Assembly: GCF_012932145.1 (NCBI RefSeq)
Contig: NZ_MWOK01000001.1
Span: forward strand, 141,166-205,165
Direction of reading: 5' to 3'
DNA: 64,000 nucleotides
DNA from: Acidovorax sp. SRB_14
GTDB lineage: Bacteria; Pseudomonadota; Gammaproteobacteria; Burkholderiales; Burkholderiaceae_C
Positions 29,048 through 38,431 of this stretch are shown here, in pieces. The first letter of the stretch is position 1. Each line of letters starts with the position of its first letter. The notes beneath the pieces were generated by a model, which saw only the letters and a list, made by a program, of their open reading frames with translations, did not search any database and was not told the origin of the DNA. The translations under genes were made by a program, and so were the position numbers.

Positions 29048-29419
29048 ATGGAAATCCGCCCTATCCACACCGAAGCAGACTACAAGGCCACGCTCAAGGA
29101 AGTGTCGGCATTGGTGGATCTCGACCCCGCCAGTGGCACACCCGAAGGCGATCGGCTCGACGTGCTGTCCACCCTGGTGCAAGCCTGGGAGACGCGCCAC
29201 CTGCCCATCGAAGCGCCCGACCCCATCGAGGCCATCAAATTCCGCATGGAGCAGGAAGGCCTGGAAGCCAAGGACCTGGAGCCCTACATCGGCCAGCGCA
29301 ACCGCGTGTACGAAGTGCTCAACCGCAAGCGCGCGCTCTCGGTGGGCATGATTCGCAGGCTGCACCAGGGTCTGGGCATTCCCGCCGAGGTGCTGATTGC
29401 CGAACCACGGCAGGCCTGA
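29048..29419 (+). CDS. higA: HigA-type antitoxin, HTH domain
   Basis: 123 aa. The N-terminal half (MEIRPIHTEADYKATLKEVS) and the C-terminal helix-turn-helix (IEAIKFRMEQEGLEAKDLEPYIG, RNRVYEVLNRKRALSVGMIR) are typical of the HigA group paired with the HigB toxin above. ATG 29048 has AGAGGTACAGACC upstream. It starts 23 bases after the higB stop. Since higB is frameshifted, this is an intact antitoxin without its cognate toxin, possibly retained as a repressor. The same frame is open from the higB ATG, so a 232-residue HigB(N-terminal)-HigA fusion could also be translated. Confidence 0.88.
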   Translation: MEIRPIHTEADYKATLKEVSALVDLDPASGTPEGDRLDVLSTLVQAWETRHLPIEAPDPIEAIKFRMEQEGLEAKDLEPYIGQRNRVYEVLNRKRALSVGMIRRLHQGLGIPAEVLIAEPRQA

Positions 29420-29431
29420 GCCCCCTGAAAA

Positions 29432-29487
29432 CTCATTTTTGATAGCTGCCAGCGCAATGCCATCAAGCGCTGGAGGCCGATGGGGCT
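29432..29487 (+). repeat. palindromic interspersed element, copy 5 (downstream of higBA)
   Basis: TTTTTGATAGCTGCCAGCGC, AATGCCATC, AAGCGCTGGAGGCCGATGGG: one of the clearest copies, plus orientation, between higA and dusA. Confidence 0.92.
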
Positions 29488-29536
29488 AAAAACCCAGGCC
29501 GCCTGTCGCTTTGGGGTGCAGTGGGATAATCGCCCC

Positions 29537-30562
29537 ATGTCCGACGCCGCTTCCGCGCCCACCTCCCTCCCGATCCCCCCGCACAGCCCCTGGCGCATGT
29601 CCGTTGCGCCGATGATGGACTGGACCGACAAGCACTGCCGCTACCTGCACCGGCTGCTGAGCCGCCGCACCCTGCTCTACACCGAGATGGTGAACAGCGG
29701 CGCCATCGTCTATGGCGACGCCGCACGGCACCTGCGCTTCAACGCCGAAGAGCACCCGGTGGCCCTGCAGCTTGGGGGCAGCGAGCCGGCCGATCTGGCG
29801 CGCAGCGCGAAGCTGGGCGAACAGTGGGGCTACAGCGAAATCAACCTCAACTGCGGCTGCCCCAGCGAGCGCGTGCAGCGCGGCGCGTTTGGCGCCTGCC
29901 TGATGAATGAGCCACAGCTGGTGGCCGACTGCGTCAAGGCGATGGCCGACGCGGTGGCGGTGCCCGTCACCGTCAAGCACCGCATCGGCATCGACAAGAG
30001 CGAAAGCTACGGCTTTGTGCGCGATTTCATCGGCACCGTGGCCGAGGCGGGCTGCAACACCTTCATCGTGCACGCGCGCAACGCCTGGCTCAAGGGCCTG
30101 TCGCCCAAGGAGAACCGCGAAATTCCGCCGCTGCGCTACGGTGTGGTGGCGCAGCTGAAACAAGACTTTCCGCACCTGACCATCGCCATCAACGGCGGCC
30201 TGTCCACCGACGCCGCCGTGCTCGGGCAGCTGGCCCAGGTCGATGGCGTGATGGTGGGCCGCGAGGCCTACCACAACCCGTGGTGGCTGGCGCGCTGGGA
30301 CGAGGTGTTCTACGGCGATGCGCCGAGCCAGCTGACGCGCGAGGGCATCGAGGCCACCATGGTCGATTACATGGCACGCGAGGCCGCGGCCCACGGCACC
30401 CCCTGGGCGACCATCGCGCGCCACATGCTCGGACTGCGCCATGGCCTGCCGGGCGCGCGCCGTTGGCGCCAGGTCTGGAGCGACCACCGCCTCAAGGCCC
30501 TGCCGCCGCACGAGGTCATGGCGCTGGCCCACGCCGGGCCGCCCCCTTCGCTGGCGGCGTGA
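29537..30562 (+). CDS. dusA: tRNA-dihydrouridine(20/20a) synthase
   Basis: FMN-dependent enzyme that reduces uridine 20/20a in the tRNA D-loop. 341 aa. DusA-specific stretches: MSVAPMMDWTDKHCRYLHRL at the N-terminus of the barrel and SPKENREIPPLRY. The catalytic cysteine is in NCGCPSERVQRGAFGA. FMN-phosphate contacts are suggested by INGGL and DGVMVGREAYHNPW. Start ATG 29537; a longer frame upstream reads into the repeat element and is unlikely. Convergent with the GGDEF-EAL gene (13 bases between). Confidence 0.95.
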   Translation: MSDAASAPTSLPIPPHSPWRMSVAPMMDWTDKHCRYLHRLLSRRTLLYTEMVNSGAIVYGDAARHLRFNAEEHPVALQLGGSEPADLARSAKLGEQWGYSEINLNCGCPSERVQRGAFGACLMNEPQLVADCVKAMADAVAVPVTVKHRIGIDKSESYGFVRDFIGTVAEAGCNTFIVHARNAWLKGLSPKENREIPPLRYGVVAQLKQDFPHLTIAINGGLSTDAAVLGQLAQVDGVMVGREAYHNPWWLARWDEVFYGDAPSQLTREGIEATMVDYMAREAAAHGTPWATIARHMLGLRHGLPGARRWRQVWSDHRLKALPPHEVMALAHAGPPPSLAA

Positions 30563-30575
30563 ACAGCGCTCCGGG

Positions 30576-33347
30576 TCAGTCGCTGGCGCCGAGCCGGCGC
30601 TGCAGCCACGGCTGCAGCGGGCCCGGGCGCTCGAACCAATAGCCCTGGAGGAATTCGCAGCCGTTGGCGGTCAGGAAGTCGGCCTGCGCACGCGTCTCCA
30701 CCCCTTCGGCCACCACGCGCAGCTTCAGGTGGCGGGCCACCGACAAAATGCTCTGCACGATGGCCGTGCCGTTCGGGTCGTCCGGCGTGTCCTGCACAAA
30801 GCCCTTGTCGATCTTGAGCTCGAACAGCGGCAGCTTCTTCAGGTAGGCCAGGCTGGAGTAGCCGGTGCCAAAGTCGTCGATGGAAAAGCGGATGCCCAGT
30901 TGCACCAGTTCGGCCATGCGCGCGCTGGTGTCCTGCCAGTTGTCGATGAACAGGCTTTCGGTCACTTCCAGGATCAGCTGCGAGGCCGGTGCACCGGTGC
31001 GCGCGATCATGCCGCGGACGCGCTCGACAAAGTCGTCCTGGCGGAACTGGCGCGTGCTCACGTTGACCGACAGCAGCAAGGTGCTGCCCACCGCGTGCAG
31101 CTGTGCTAGCGCCTCGCAGGCCTGCAGCAGCACCCAGTCGCCCAAACGCAGGATGAGGCCCGATTCCTCCGCCACGGCGATGAAACGGTCGGGCGGCACG
31201 CTGCCGCGCTGTGGATGGTTCCAGCGCAGCAACAGCTCGCCGCCGACGACGCGGCCGCTGGCATCGACCTGGGACTGCACATGCACCACCAGCTCATTGC
31301 GCGCCATCGCGCTCTTGAGGTCCTGCTCGAGTGCAAGGCTTTCCTGCGCATTCAGCAGCATGGCGGGCTCGTAAAAGGCAATGCGGTTGCGGCCATGCGC
31401 CTTGGCCCGGTACATGGCGGTGTCGGCCTCGCGCAGCAGGTCCTCGACCCCTGCACAGTTCCTTGGAAACAGCGTGATGCCGATGCTGGCGCTGCTGTCG
31501 TAGACGTGGCCGTTGACGCGGTGCGGTGCTTCCAGCACGGCGCGCACCCGCTCGGCCATCTGCTGCGCGGCGGCCGTGCCGGCCGCCAGGTCTGGCGCCA
31601 ACCGCGACACCAGCACCACGAACTCATCGCCCCCCAGGCGCGCCACCGTGGCATCGGCGCCCTGCAGACGCTGCAGACGCTGCAGGCGCTGGGCCACCTG
31701 CACCAGCAGCACATCGCCCACCGAATGCCCACGGGCGTCGTTGATCTGCTTGAAATTGTCCAGGTCCACGAACAGCAGCGCCCCAACCTCGCCCGAGGCC
31801 TGGTGCGCCGCCAGCGCAGCGTGCGTGCGGTCGAGCAGCAGGCGACGGTTGGGCAAGCCCGTCAGCGCGTCGTAGTAGGCCAGCCGGTGGGTGTGGGCCT
31901 GGGCCTGCTTGCGCTCGGTGATATCGCGCGACAGCGCAATGAAACGCGGCGCCAGCGAGCCCGTTCCGCCCTCCTTGCGCGCCACTGAAAGCTCGAACCA
32001 GTGGGACTCCCCGGCCAGCTCCAGTTCGTATTCCTGCCCGCGCGAGAGCCCGTGGGCATGGGCCTGCTGCAGCGCCGCCATGCAGCTTGCCGCCGCGCCG
32101 GGCGTGAGGATCTCCGTGAACCGCTTGCCCAGCAGGGCCTCGGGCGGTGCCACCAGCAGGTCCGTGCGTGCCGAGCGGACATGGTGGATGACCCCTTGCA
32201 GGTCCACCTCGAACAATAGATCGGGGACGGCGCTCAGGGTGCTTTCCAGGTCGTCGCGCGTGCTGCGCAGCTCCTGGGTCATGCCGCGCGCCAGTGCCAG
32301 CGCGCGCTCACGCCCGGTCGCCAGCAGCCAGGCGAGCCAGCCCAGCACCAGGCTGCCACCTACGCCCATGGTGGCGAACCACGCGTCCGCGGGCGGGTGG
32401 TAGTGCTCGAAACCGGCCAACGGGTGCATGCGCAGCGTCCAGTGGCGGCCCCCGAGCGCTATGCGGCGCGTGGCCTGCAGGTCGCTATCCGCGTCCGAGA
32501 CGGCCGTTGCGGTGCTGTAGAGCAGCGCCTGCGGCGCCGCGGTGTCGCCGTCGTAGATCTCCAGGCCGATGTCGGTGTCCAGCTCCCGGGCCAATCCCTG
32601 CAGCACGCTGCGCATCCGAAACTGCGCCGCCACCCAGCCCACCAGGCTGTCGCGCCGCCCCTGCAGCGAGTCCGGTGGCTCCTGTTTGCCATAGAGAGGC
32701 AGGTACATGACGAGCGCTGGGGCCCGCCCGCGGCCTTCGTTCTGCACCAGGTCGAGCTTGCCCGTCAGGGCCAGTTGGCCGCTGTCGCGCGCCAGTTCCA
32801 GCGCCGCGCGGGACCCGGGCACCGTGGCCGCGTCAAACCCCAGCGCCTTCAGGTTGTCGCCCGCAAAGGGCTCGATGTGCGTGATCGCCGCATAGTGGGC
32901 GCGCGGCCCCTGCGGCCAGATGCTGTAGGCCGCAAACCCCTTTTTTCGCATGGCTTCGGCGTGCAACGGCACGTCGGTGCTCTTCACCCACAGCAACAGC
33001 GAGACCCCCTGCAGGCCGGGCCTTTTCTCCTCCAACTGGAGGGCGTCGATGTAGGCGCGGAATTCATCGCGCTCGATGCTTTCCGAGCCGTCGAAATACC
33101 CCTTGACCCCGCGCAGCACCAGCTCATAGGCATCCATGCGGTCCTTGAGGTTGTAGGCGATGCGATCGGCCGCCATCTCGAAGGCATGCCTTTGCTTCTC
33201 GGCTTCCTGCGTTTCACGCGCATGCGAGTACAGGTAGACGAGCCCCAGCATCACCAGCACCAGCAGCGGCGCAAACAGCATCGGCAGATGCCAGCGCAGG
33301 ACGCTGCCCTGTGCGCGCTCGCGGGAAGGCAATGGCGGTAGATGCAT
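30576..33347 (-). CDS. CHASE-PAS-GGDEF-EAL c-di-GMP signalling protein
   Basis: About 923 aa inner-membrane protein. TM1 near residues 22-42 (LLVLVMLGLVYLYSH), periplasmic CHASE domain about 75-290 (ERDEFRAYIDALQLEEKRPG), TM2 about 320-342 (GGSLVLGWLAWLLATG), PAS about 365-480, GGDEF about 500-655, EAL about 670-920. The cyclase motif RLGGDEF is intact. In the phosphodiesterase domain the signature reads GELLLRW instead of EALLRW (A to L), but the other catalytic parts are present (NVSTRQF, DDFGTGYSSLAYL, KIDKGFV). Both activities are possible. ATG 33347 is preferred; a TTG four codons upstream is in frame. Confidence 0.9.
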   Translation of the reverse strand: MHLPPLPSRERAQGSVLRWHLPMLFAPLLVLVMLGLVYLYSHARETQEAEKQRHAFEMAADRIAYNLKDRMDAYELVLRGVKGYFDGSESIERDEFRAYIDALQLEEKRPGLQGVSLLLWVKSTDVPLHAEAMRKKGFAAYSIWPQGPRAHYAAITHIEPFAGDNLKALGFDAATVPGSRAALELARDSGQLALTGKLDLVQNEGRGRAPALVMYLPLYGKQEPPDSLQGRRDSLVGWVAAQFRMRSVLQGLARELDTDIGLEIYDGDTAAPQALLYSTATAVSDADSDLQATRRIALGGRHWTLRMHPLAGFEHYHPPADAWFATMGVGGSLVLGWLAWLLATGRERALALARGMTQELRSTRDDLESTLSAVPDLLFEVDLQGVIHHVRSARTDLLVAPPEALLGKRFTEILTPGAAASCMAALQQAHAHGLSRGQEYELELAGESHWFELSVARKEGGTGSLAPRFIALSRDITERKQAQAHTHRLAYYDALTGLPNRRLLLDRTHAALAAHQASGEVGALLFVDLDNFKQINDARGHSVGDVLLVQVAQRLQRLQRLQGADATVARLGGDEFVVLVSRLAPDLAAGTAAAQQMAERVRAVLEAPHRVNGHVYDSSASIGITLFPRNCAGVEDLLREADTAMYRAKAHGRNRIAFYEPAMLLNAQESLALEQDLKSAMARNELVVHVQSQVDASGRVVGGELLLRWNHPQRGSVPPDRFIAVAEESGLILRLGDWVLLQACEALAQLHAVGSTLLLSVNVSTRQFRQDDFVERVRGMIARTGAPASQLILEVTESLFIDNWQDTSARMAELVQLGIRFSIDDFGTGYSSLAYLKKLPLFELKIDKGFVQDTPDDPNGTAIVQSILSVARHLKLRVVAEGVETRAQADFLTANGCEFLQGYWFERPGPLQPWLQRRLGASD

Positions 33348-33521
33348 CAAGGTGGACAAAATCCTGGTGGCGGGTCGGGTCGGCTTTCGGAGCGAAATGC
33401 CGGCGCAAGAACGCGCCCATTATCTGTGCACATTCTTGACCCAAGTCAAGACAGCGCTCTGGCACGCTGCGCGCGCAAGGCGCCGCCCTCGTGCGCGCGG
33501 TTTGCGCGAAAATCGCACGCC

Positions 33522-34592
33522 ATGCCTTCTCTTGATTTCGACCTGGAAAAATCGCGCTTTCACGCGTTCTATGGGCAGAACCTGCCGTTGCTGAAAAACG
33601 CGCTGGAATCGTTTATCGCATTGCTGACGGACCTGGTGGCGCCGTCGGCCGCCATGGACGTGACCAAGATCGAAGGCCGCATCAAGGACGCCGACGAATG
33701 CGTGCGCAAGTTCTCGCGCAAGTACCGTGCGGCGCTCGAAGACAGCGGCACGCCCTACGAGATCCGGCCCTACATTACCGACCTGATCGGCCTGCGCGTG
33801 GTCTGCCTGTATGAGGACGAGCTCGAGAAGGTGGCGTACGCCGTGAAATCGCAGTTCGAAGTGATCGAGGTCACCGACAAGGTCAGCGCTGTTGAGGGCA
33901 CCGAAAGTGCCTTTGGCTACAAGGGCCTGCACCTGGACCTGCGCCTGGACGCGGCGCACCGGGCGCTGCCCAGCCACGCGCTGCTGGCGCCGTTCGCGTT
34001 CGAGTTGCAGATCCGCACCATCATCCAGGACTCCTGGAGCGTGCTGGACCACAAGATCAAGTACAAGAAAGCAATTCCCGGCCCGCTCAAGCGCCGCATC
34101 AACGTGCTGGCGGCGCTGTTCGAGCTGGCCGACCGCGAATTCCGGCAGATCCGCGACGCCACCGAGGCAGAACTGCGCCTGGCCCCCGACGAAACCGTGG
34201 CGCAGGACAGCCCCCATGCGACAAGCACTCCGCCCGGAGGCCAGGATTCCGCCCCCGGCAGCGGACTCAATGCCTTCACCTTCCTGAAGATCGCCACCCA
34301 CTTCTTCAAGGACTTCGAATTCGAGCCGCACAAGGTCGACATGTTCGTCGACGACATCCACACCTGGTCGCCCGACATCACGCGCGCGCGCTTCAACAGC
34401 CTGCTGCGCCAGACCATCGGCATCGTCAAACGCTACAAGCAGCACCACGAAGAGCAGCACCCTTCATCGCAGCTCAACCCCTACACCGTGATCCGCCACT
34501 GCCTGTACCTCGGCAACAAGGAGGTCTACGCGCGTGCGCTGCGCAAGGCCTCGCGCGATGCGTTCGACGCCTGGCTGGCCACGGCCGACTGA
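33522..34592 (+). CDS. RelA/SpoT nucleotidyltransferase-domain protein (single-domain)
   Basis: 356 aa. The (p)ppGpp synthetase domain occupies about residues 30-200: KIEGRIKDADECVRKFSRKY, PYITDLIGLRVVCLYEDEL (synthetase Asp), SAFGYKGLHLDLRL, FAFELQIRTIIQDSWSVLDH (catalytic Glu). There is no HD hydrolase, TGS or ACT domain, so it is not the housekeeping RelA/SpoT. The remaining 150 aa (including FLKIATHFFKDFEFEP) are not recognised. It could be a small alarmone synthetase or a related nucleotide-modifying enzyme, including a toxin type. No antitoxin gene is adjacent. Start ATG 33522. Confidence 0.85.
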   Translation: MPSLDFDLEKSRFHAFYGQNLPLLKNALESFIALLTDLVAPSAAMDVTKIEGRIKDADECVRKFSRKYRAALEDSGTPYEIRPYITDLIGLRVVCLYEDELEKVAYAVKSQFEVIEVTDKVSAVEGTESAFGYKGLHLDLRLDAAHRALPSHALLAPFAFELQIRTIIQDSWSVLDHKIKYKKAIPGPLKRRINVLAALFELADREFRQIRDATEAELRLAPDETVAQDSPHATSTPPGGQDSAPGSGLNAFTFLKIATHFFKDFEFEPHKVDMFVDDIHTWSPDITRARFNSLLRQTIGIVKRYKQHHEEQHPSSQLNPYTVIRHCLYLGNKEVYARALRKASRDAFDAWLATAD

Positions 34593-34616
34593 AGAGTCGT
34601 CGGCGCATTTATCTCA

Positions 34617-34672
34617 TGAAAATGGGCTTTTGCCCAATCCACACAAGCGCTGACCGCTATGGATTTTGATGG
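34617..34672 (-). repeat. palindromic interspersed element, copy 6 (diverged, intergenic)
   Basis: On the minus strand: AAAATCCATAGCGGTCAGCG, CTTGTGTGGATTGGGC, AAAAGCCCATTTTCAT. The left half matches the element; the right half has changed but still pairs (AAAATGGGCTTTTGCCCA). It lies in the 214-bp gap before phaZ. Confidence 0.6.
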
Positions 34673-34778
34673 AGCCTCGTTAGGCACGCAGGGGCGCCAT
34701 GGACCGCTTGACCGTGTCGCAGAGGTGACTCCGTCTGGGTGATTTCACGCCACCCCGGCTCAACCAAACACTGTTATA

Positions 34779-34789
34779 TTGCACTGCAA
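34779..34789. promoter_or_regulatory. TTGCACTGCAA dyad upstream of phaZ (PhaR-like site)
   Basis: TTGC-ACT-GCAA, a perfect dyad 17 bases before the phaZ ATG. TGC/GCA dyads are bound by PhaR, the repressor of PHB granule genes. phaR itself is not in the window, so this is inference. Confidence 0.5.
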
Positions 34790-34806
34790 CAATCCCAAAT
34801 TCCGCC

Positions 34807-36225
34807 ATGCTCTACGCCCTTTATGAAACCCAGCGCTCCTTCATGGAGCCCTTTGCCGACTTTGCCCTGGCCACGGCCAAGTTCTACAGCAGTCCCACGT
34901 CGCTGCTCGGCAAAAGCCCGATGGCGCAGCGCATTGCAGCGGGCTACGAGCTGGCCTACCGCCTGGCCAAAGACTATGAAAAGCCTGCCTTCGGCATCCC
35001 CTCGGTGGAAGTCGACGGTGTCGGCGTGGCCATCCACGAGCGCGTGGAAATCGACAAGCCTTTTTGCGAGCTGCGCCGCTTCAAGCGTTTCTCGGACGAC
35101 CCGGCGACGCTGACCAAGCTCAAGGGCCAGCCCGTGGTGCTGGTGGTGGCGCCGCTGTCGGGCCACTACGCCACGCTGCTGCGCGACACGGTGCGCACCA
35201 TGCTCAAGGACCACAAGGTCTACATCACCGACTGGAAGAACGCGCGCCTGGTCCCGCTGTCCGAGGGTGCCTTCCACCTCGACGACTACGTCAACTACGT
35301 GCAGGAATTCATCCGCCACTTGCAGGGCGCCTATGGCAACTGCCACGTGGTCAGCGTGTGCCAGCCCACGGTGCCGGTGATGGCTGCGGTGTCGCTGATG
35401 GCCAGCCGCGGCGAGCCCACGCCGCTGTCCATGACCATGATGGGTGGCCCGATCGACGCGCGCCGCTCGCCCACCGAGGTGAACGACCTGGCCGTCAACC
35501 GCAGCTACGAGTGGTTTGAAAACAATGTGATCTATCCCGTGCCCCGCAAGTTTGCGGGCGCGGGCCGGCGCGTCTACCCCGGCTTTCTGCAGTACTCGGG
35601 TTTCGTGGCCATGAACCCCGATCGCCACGCCACCAGCCACTACGACTATTTCAAGAACCTGGTCAAGGGCGACGATGCCAGCGCCGAAGCGCACCGCCGC
35701 TTCTACGATGAATACAACGCCGTGCTCGACATGGATGCGGACTATTACCTGGAAACCATCCACACGGTGTTCCAGGAGTACAAGCTCGTCAACGGCACCT
35801 GGGACGTGCGCTCGCCCGACGGCGAGCTCGAGCGCGTGCGCCCCCAGGACATCCGCACCACCGCACTGTTCACGGTCGAGGGCGAACTCGACGACATCTC
35901 AGGCTCGGGCCAGACCCACGCGGCCCATGGCCTGTGCACGGGGCTGGACAGCACCCAGATGCGCCACCTCGAGGCCAAGGGCGCAGGCCACTACGGCATC
36001 TTCAGCGGCCGGCGCTGGCGCGAGGTGGTGTACCCCCAGGTCCGCCAGTTCATCCTCGACCACGCCACCCCACGGCAGCCCGCGGCAAGCAGCACCGCTC
36101 CCACCGGCGCGGCCGAGCCGGCGCCGGCCCAGGCAGAGACGGTGCAAACCCCTTTGCTGGCCGGCGTAACCGCCGCGCCGCCCGCGCTGCCGCAGCGCGG
36201 GCCCCGCATGGCGCGCAAGGGCTGA
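34807..36225 (+). CDS. phaZ: intracellular polyhydroxyalkanoate depolymerase
   Basis: 472 aa, granule-associated PHB depolymerase of the Ralstonia PhaZ1 type. It starts [20 protein letters not shown], as in that family. The alpha/beta-hydrolase nucleophile is a cysteine in the elbow [12 protein letters not shown]. The C-terminal part contains the acid ([19 protein letters not shown]) and the His ([19 protein letters not shown]). The last 45 residues are Ala/Pro-rich and probably disordered. It releases hydroxybutyrate from stored PHB. It lies 12 kb from phaCAB, on its own promoter with a PhaR-like dyad. Confidence 0.95.
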   Translation: MLYALYETQRSFMEPFADFALATAKFYSSPTSLLGKSPMAQRIAAGYELAYRLAKDYEKPAFGIPSVEVDGVGVAIHERVEIDKPFCELRRFKRFSDDPATLTKLKGQPVVLVVAPLSGHYATLLRDTVRTMLKDHKVYITDWKNARLVPLSEGAFHLDDYVNYVQEFIRHLQGAYGNCHVVSVCQPTVPVMAAVSLMASRGEPTPLSMTMMGGPIDARRSPTEVNDLAVNRSYEWFENNVIYPVPRKFAGAGRRVYPGFLQYSGFVAMNPDRHATSHYDYFKNLVKGDDASAEAHRRFYDEYNAVLDMDADYYLETIHTVFQEYKLVNGTWDVRSPDGELERVRPQDIRTTALFTVEGELDDISGSGQTHAAHGLCTGLDSTQMRHLEAKGAGHYGIFSGRRWREVVYPQVRQFILDHATPRQPAASSTAPTGAAEPAPAQAETVQTPLLAGVTAAPPALPQRGPRMARKG

Positions 36226-36232
36226 AAACGCG

Positions 36233-36844
36233 GTGCCAGCCGAGCCTTCCGCCCTGTCGGCCCTGGCCGCCCGCCTCGATGCGGCCTTGCCGCAGACGCA
36301 GTGCACGCGCTGCGGTTACCCCGATTGCGCCGGCTATGCCCAGGCCATCGCACGCGCAGAAGCCGGCATCGACCAATGCCCCCCCGGTGGCGCCGAGGGC
36401 ATAGCCCGGCTGGCGGCCCTCACGGGCCAGGCGCTGCGGCCGCTCAATCCTGCGCATGGCAGCGAAGGCCCGCGCACCCTGGCCGTGATCGATGAGGACT
36501 GGTGCATCGGCTGCACGCTGTGCATCAAGGCCTGCCCCACCGATGCCATCGTCGGCGCCAACAAGCTCATGCACACCGTGATCGCCGCGCACTGCACGGG
36601 CTGCGAACTGTGCATTCCGGTGTGCCCTGTCGACTGCATTGCGCTCGACAACGCCAGCGGCGAGGCGACCGGCTGGGCCGCATGGTCGCCAGCGCAGGCC
36701 ACGCATGCACGCCAGCGCTATGCACTGCGCCGGCAGCGGCTGGCCGGCGAGGGGCAGGCCCCTGACACGCCACCCGCGGTGGACGACAAGAAAGCCGCAA
36801 TCGCAGCAGCGCTGGCGCGCGCGCGCGCCCAGCGCGCGCACTGA
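36233..36844 (+). CDS. rnfB: RnfB-like electron transport ferredoxin
   Basis: 203 aa. N-terminal Fe-S motif [17 protein letters not shown] (Cys cluster of the RnfB 4Fe4S domain), then two ferredoxin-type clusters: [15 protein letters not shown] and [15 protein letters not shown]. The C-terminal 60 aa are Ala/Arg-rich. It lacks the N-terminal membrane helix of full RnfB, so it is probably soluble. Start is GTG 36233, 7 bases after phaZ. No rnfA/C/D/G/E genes are present; in beta-proteobacteria such stand-alone RnfB-like proteins occur and their electron partner is not known. Convergent with the chemoreceptor gene. Confidence 0.85.
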   Translation: MPAEPSALSALAARLDAALPQTQCTRCGYPDCAGYAQAIARAEAGIDQCPPGGAEGIARLAALTGQALRPLNPAHGSEGPRTLAVIDEDWCIGCTLCIKACPTDAIVGANKLMHTVIAAHCTGCELCIPVCPVDCIALDNASGEATGWAAWSPAQATHARQRYALRRQRLAGEGQAPDTPPAVDDKKAAIAAALARARAQRAH

Positions 36845-36916
36845 ACCCCTTCCCGCGCCGGGCTTCGCTTCCCTTCCCAAGAAGCCTCCCATGCACGAAC
36901 GGGGGCGCCGCGGCGC

Positions 36917-38431
36917 TCAGCCGCGCGCAGCCAGCGTCTTGTACACACCGCAGCCCAGGTAGCACTGGTCCAGCTGCAGCACGTACGACATCTTGGTCTG
37001 TACCGTGTCGCTCGCGGGGTTGTGGATGTCGTATTCCACCCAGCCCGGCGCCCGTTCGGCCTGCGCGATGATGTCCTGCACCAGTTGCTCTCCTGCGATG
37101 CCCGGAATGTCCTGCACGCGCGTGCCGACCTTGGCCGGGTTGCCACCGAACGCGCGGTAGGTGCCGTCGCGGTCGAGTGCGAACACGTACATGTCGCGGT
37201 CGTGCCAAGGCTGGGCGGGGTCTGTCAGCGTGCGCAGGAACTGCCCGGGCGGCGTTCTGCCGTGCATCGCGGCGGCGCGCTCGACCAGCGCCACGGCTTC
37301 GTCGGCGGTGCCCTGCTGCAGCCGAAAACTGGACACTGCCCGGGACAGGGTCGAGGCCCGGTTCTCCAGCGCCACGGCCTGCCCCACCGCGTGCTCGACC
37401 ATCCGCGCGTTGTGCTGCGTGATCTGGTCGAGCTGGCGCACGGCCGTGGTGATCTCCTGCAGGCCGTTGCTCTGCTCCGCACCGGACGTCGAAATTTCAG
37501 ACATGTTGGCCGCCACGCTGCGGATCCCGCCCGCCATCGCGGCGATGCCCTCGCCGGCCGAGCGGATCAGCGCGGCACTGGCCTCCACCTGCGCCACCGA
37601 GGTGCCGATGAGTGTGCGGATCTCGCGCGCTGCCTCGGCCGAGCGGCCCGCCAGCGTGCGCACCTCCGCCGCCACCACCGCAAAGCCGCGGCCCTGTTCG
37701 CCCGCGCGCGCGGCCTCCACCGCAGCATTGAGCGCCAGGATGTTGGTCTGGAAGGCGATGGCGTCGATCACGCCAATGATCTCGCCCATGCGGCGCGCCC
37801 CCTGCTGGATGGCCTCGACCGACTGCACGGCATGCGCCATGGCCTGCACGCCCTCGTCGGCGGCCTGTCGCACCTGGCGGGCGCGCTGGTCGGCGGCGCG
37901 GGCGGTCTGGGCATTGGTGTGCACGGTGGCCGACAGCTGCTCGACGCTGGCCGCCGTTTGCTCCAGGTTGGCCGCTTGCTGCTCGGTGCGCTCCGCCAGC
38001 GCCCGGTTGTCCACTGCCAGGCTCTGCCCGGCATGCGCCACCAGCGCGGCATTGCTGCGGATGTCTGCCACCATGGCAGACAGTGTGAGCACCATGCGGT
38101 CGAGCAGCCGGGCCAGTGCCGACAGCTCGTCGCGGCCCCGCACCGGCACGCGGGCACAGAGGTCGCCTTCCGTCGTCTGTTCCATGGCCGCGGCCAGATC
38201 GCCCAGATCGCCTGCGAGGCTCGCATACAAGGCGGCCACCGCGTACAGCCCGGCCACCGCGCAGCCCGCCAGCACGCCCCAGACCACCGCATTCGAGGCG
38301 CCCAGGCCGGGCAAGGCCGCCACCGCCACCAGGGCCGCACTCCACGCCGCTGCCAGCGTCAAGAGTTTGGCGGGCAGGCGCAGGCGGCGCATGCACCACA
38401 CACCGGGTCGCAGGAAGGCTACATCAAACAT
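36917..38431 (-). CDS. methyl-accepting chemotaxis protein with C-terminal Cache-like domain
   Basis: 504 aa. Two hydrophobic segments near the N-terminus (about residues 15-35 and 38-60) with almost no periplasmic loop, then HAMP (about 60-115) and the MCP signalling coiled coil (about 120-370) with the conserved hairpin tip ...[37 protein letters not shown] (in segments). After the signalling domain come 130 residues with [29 protein letters not shown] and [11 protein letters not shown]. This is a Cache-like sensor, placed at the cytoplasmic C-terminus instead of the periplasm. ATG 38431 is chosen because GGAG lies 8 bases upstream; ATG 38446 is in frame. Confidence 0.88.
   Translation of the reverse strand: MFDVAFLRPGVWCMRRLRLPAKLLTLAAAWSAALVAVAALPGLGASNAVVWGVLAGCAVAGLYAVAALYASLAGDLGDLAAAMEQTTEGDLCARVPVRGRDELSALARLLDRMVLTLSAMVADIRSNAALVAHAGQSLAVDNRALAERTEQQAANLEQTAASVEQLSATVHTNAQTARAADQRARQVRQAADEGVQAMAHAVQSVEAIQQGARRMGEIIGVIDAIAFQTNILALNAAVEAARAGEQGRGFAVVAAEVRTLAGRSAEAAREIRTLIGTSVAQVEASAALIRSAGEGIAAMAGGIRSVAANMSEISTSGAEQSNGLQEITTAVRQLDQITQHNARMVEHAVGQAVALENRASTLSRAVSSFRLQQGTADEAVALVERAAAMHGRTPPGQFLRTLTDPAQPWHDRDMYVFALDRDGTYRAFGGNPAKVGTRVQDIPGIAGEQLVQDIIAQAERAPGWVEYDIHNPASDTVQTKMSYVLQLDQCYLGCGVYKTLAARG

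Noticed and set aside
30563-30575. A terminator between dusA and the GGDEF-EAL gene
   Set aside because: Only 13 bases separate the stops and no hairpin with a T-tract is visible.
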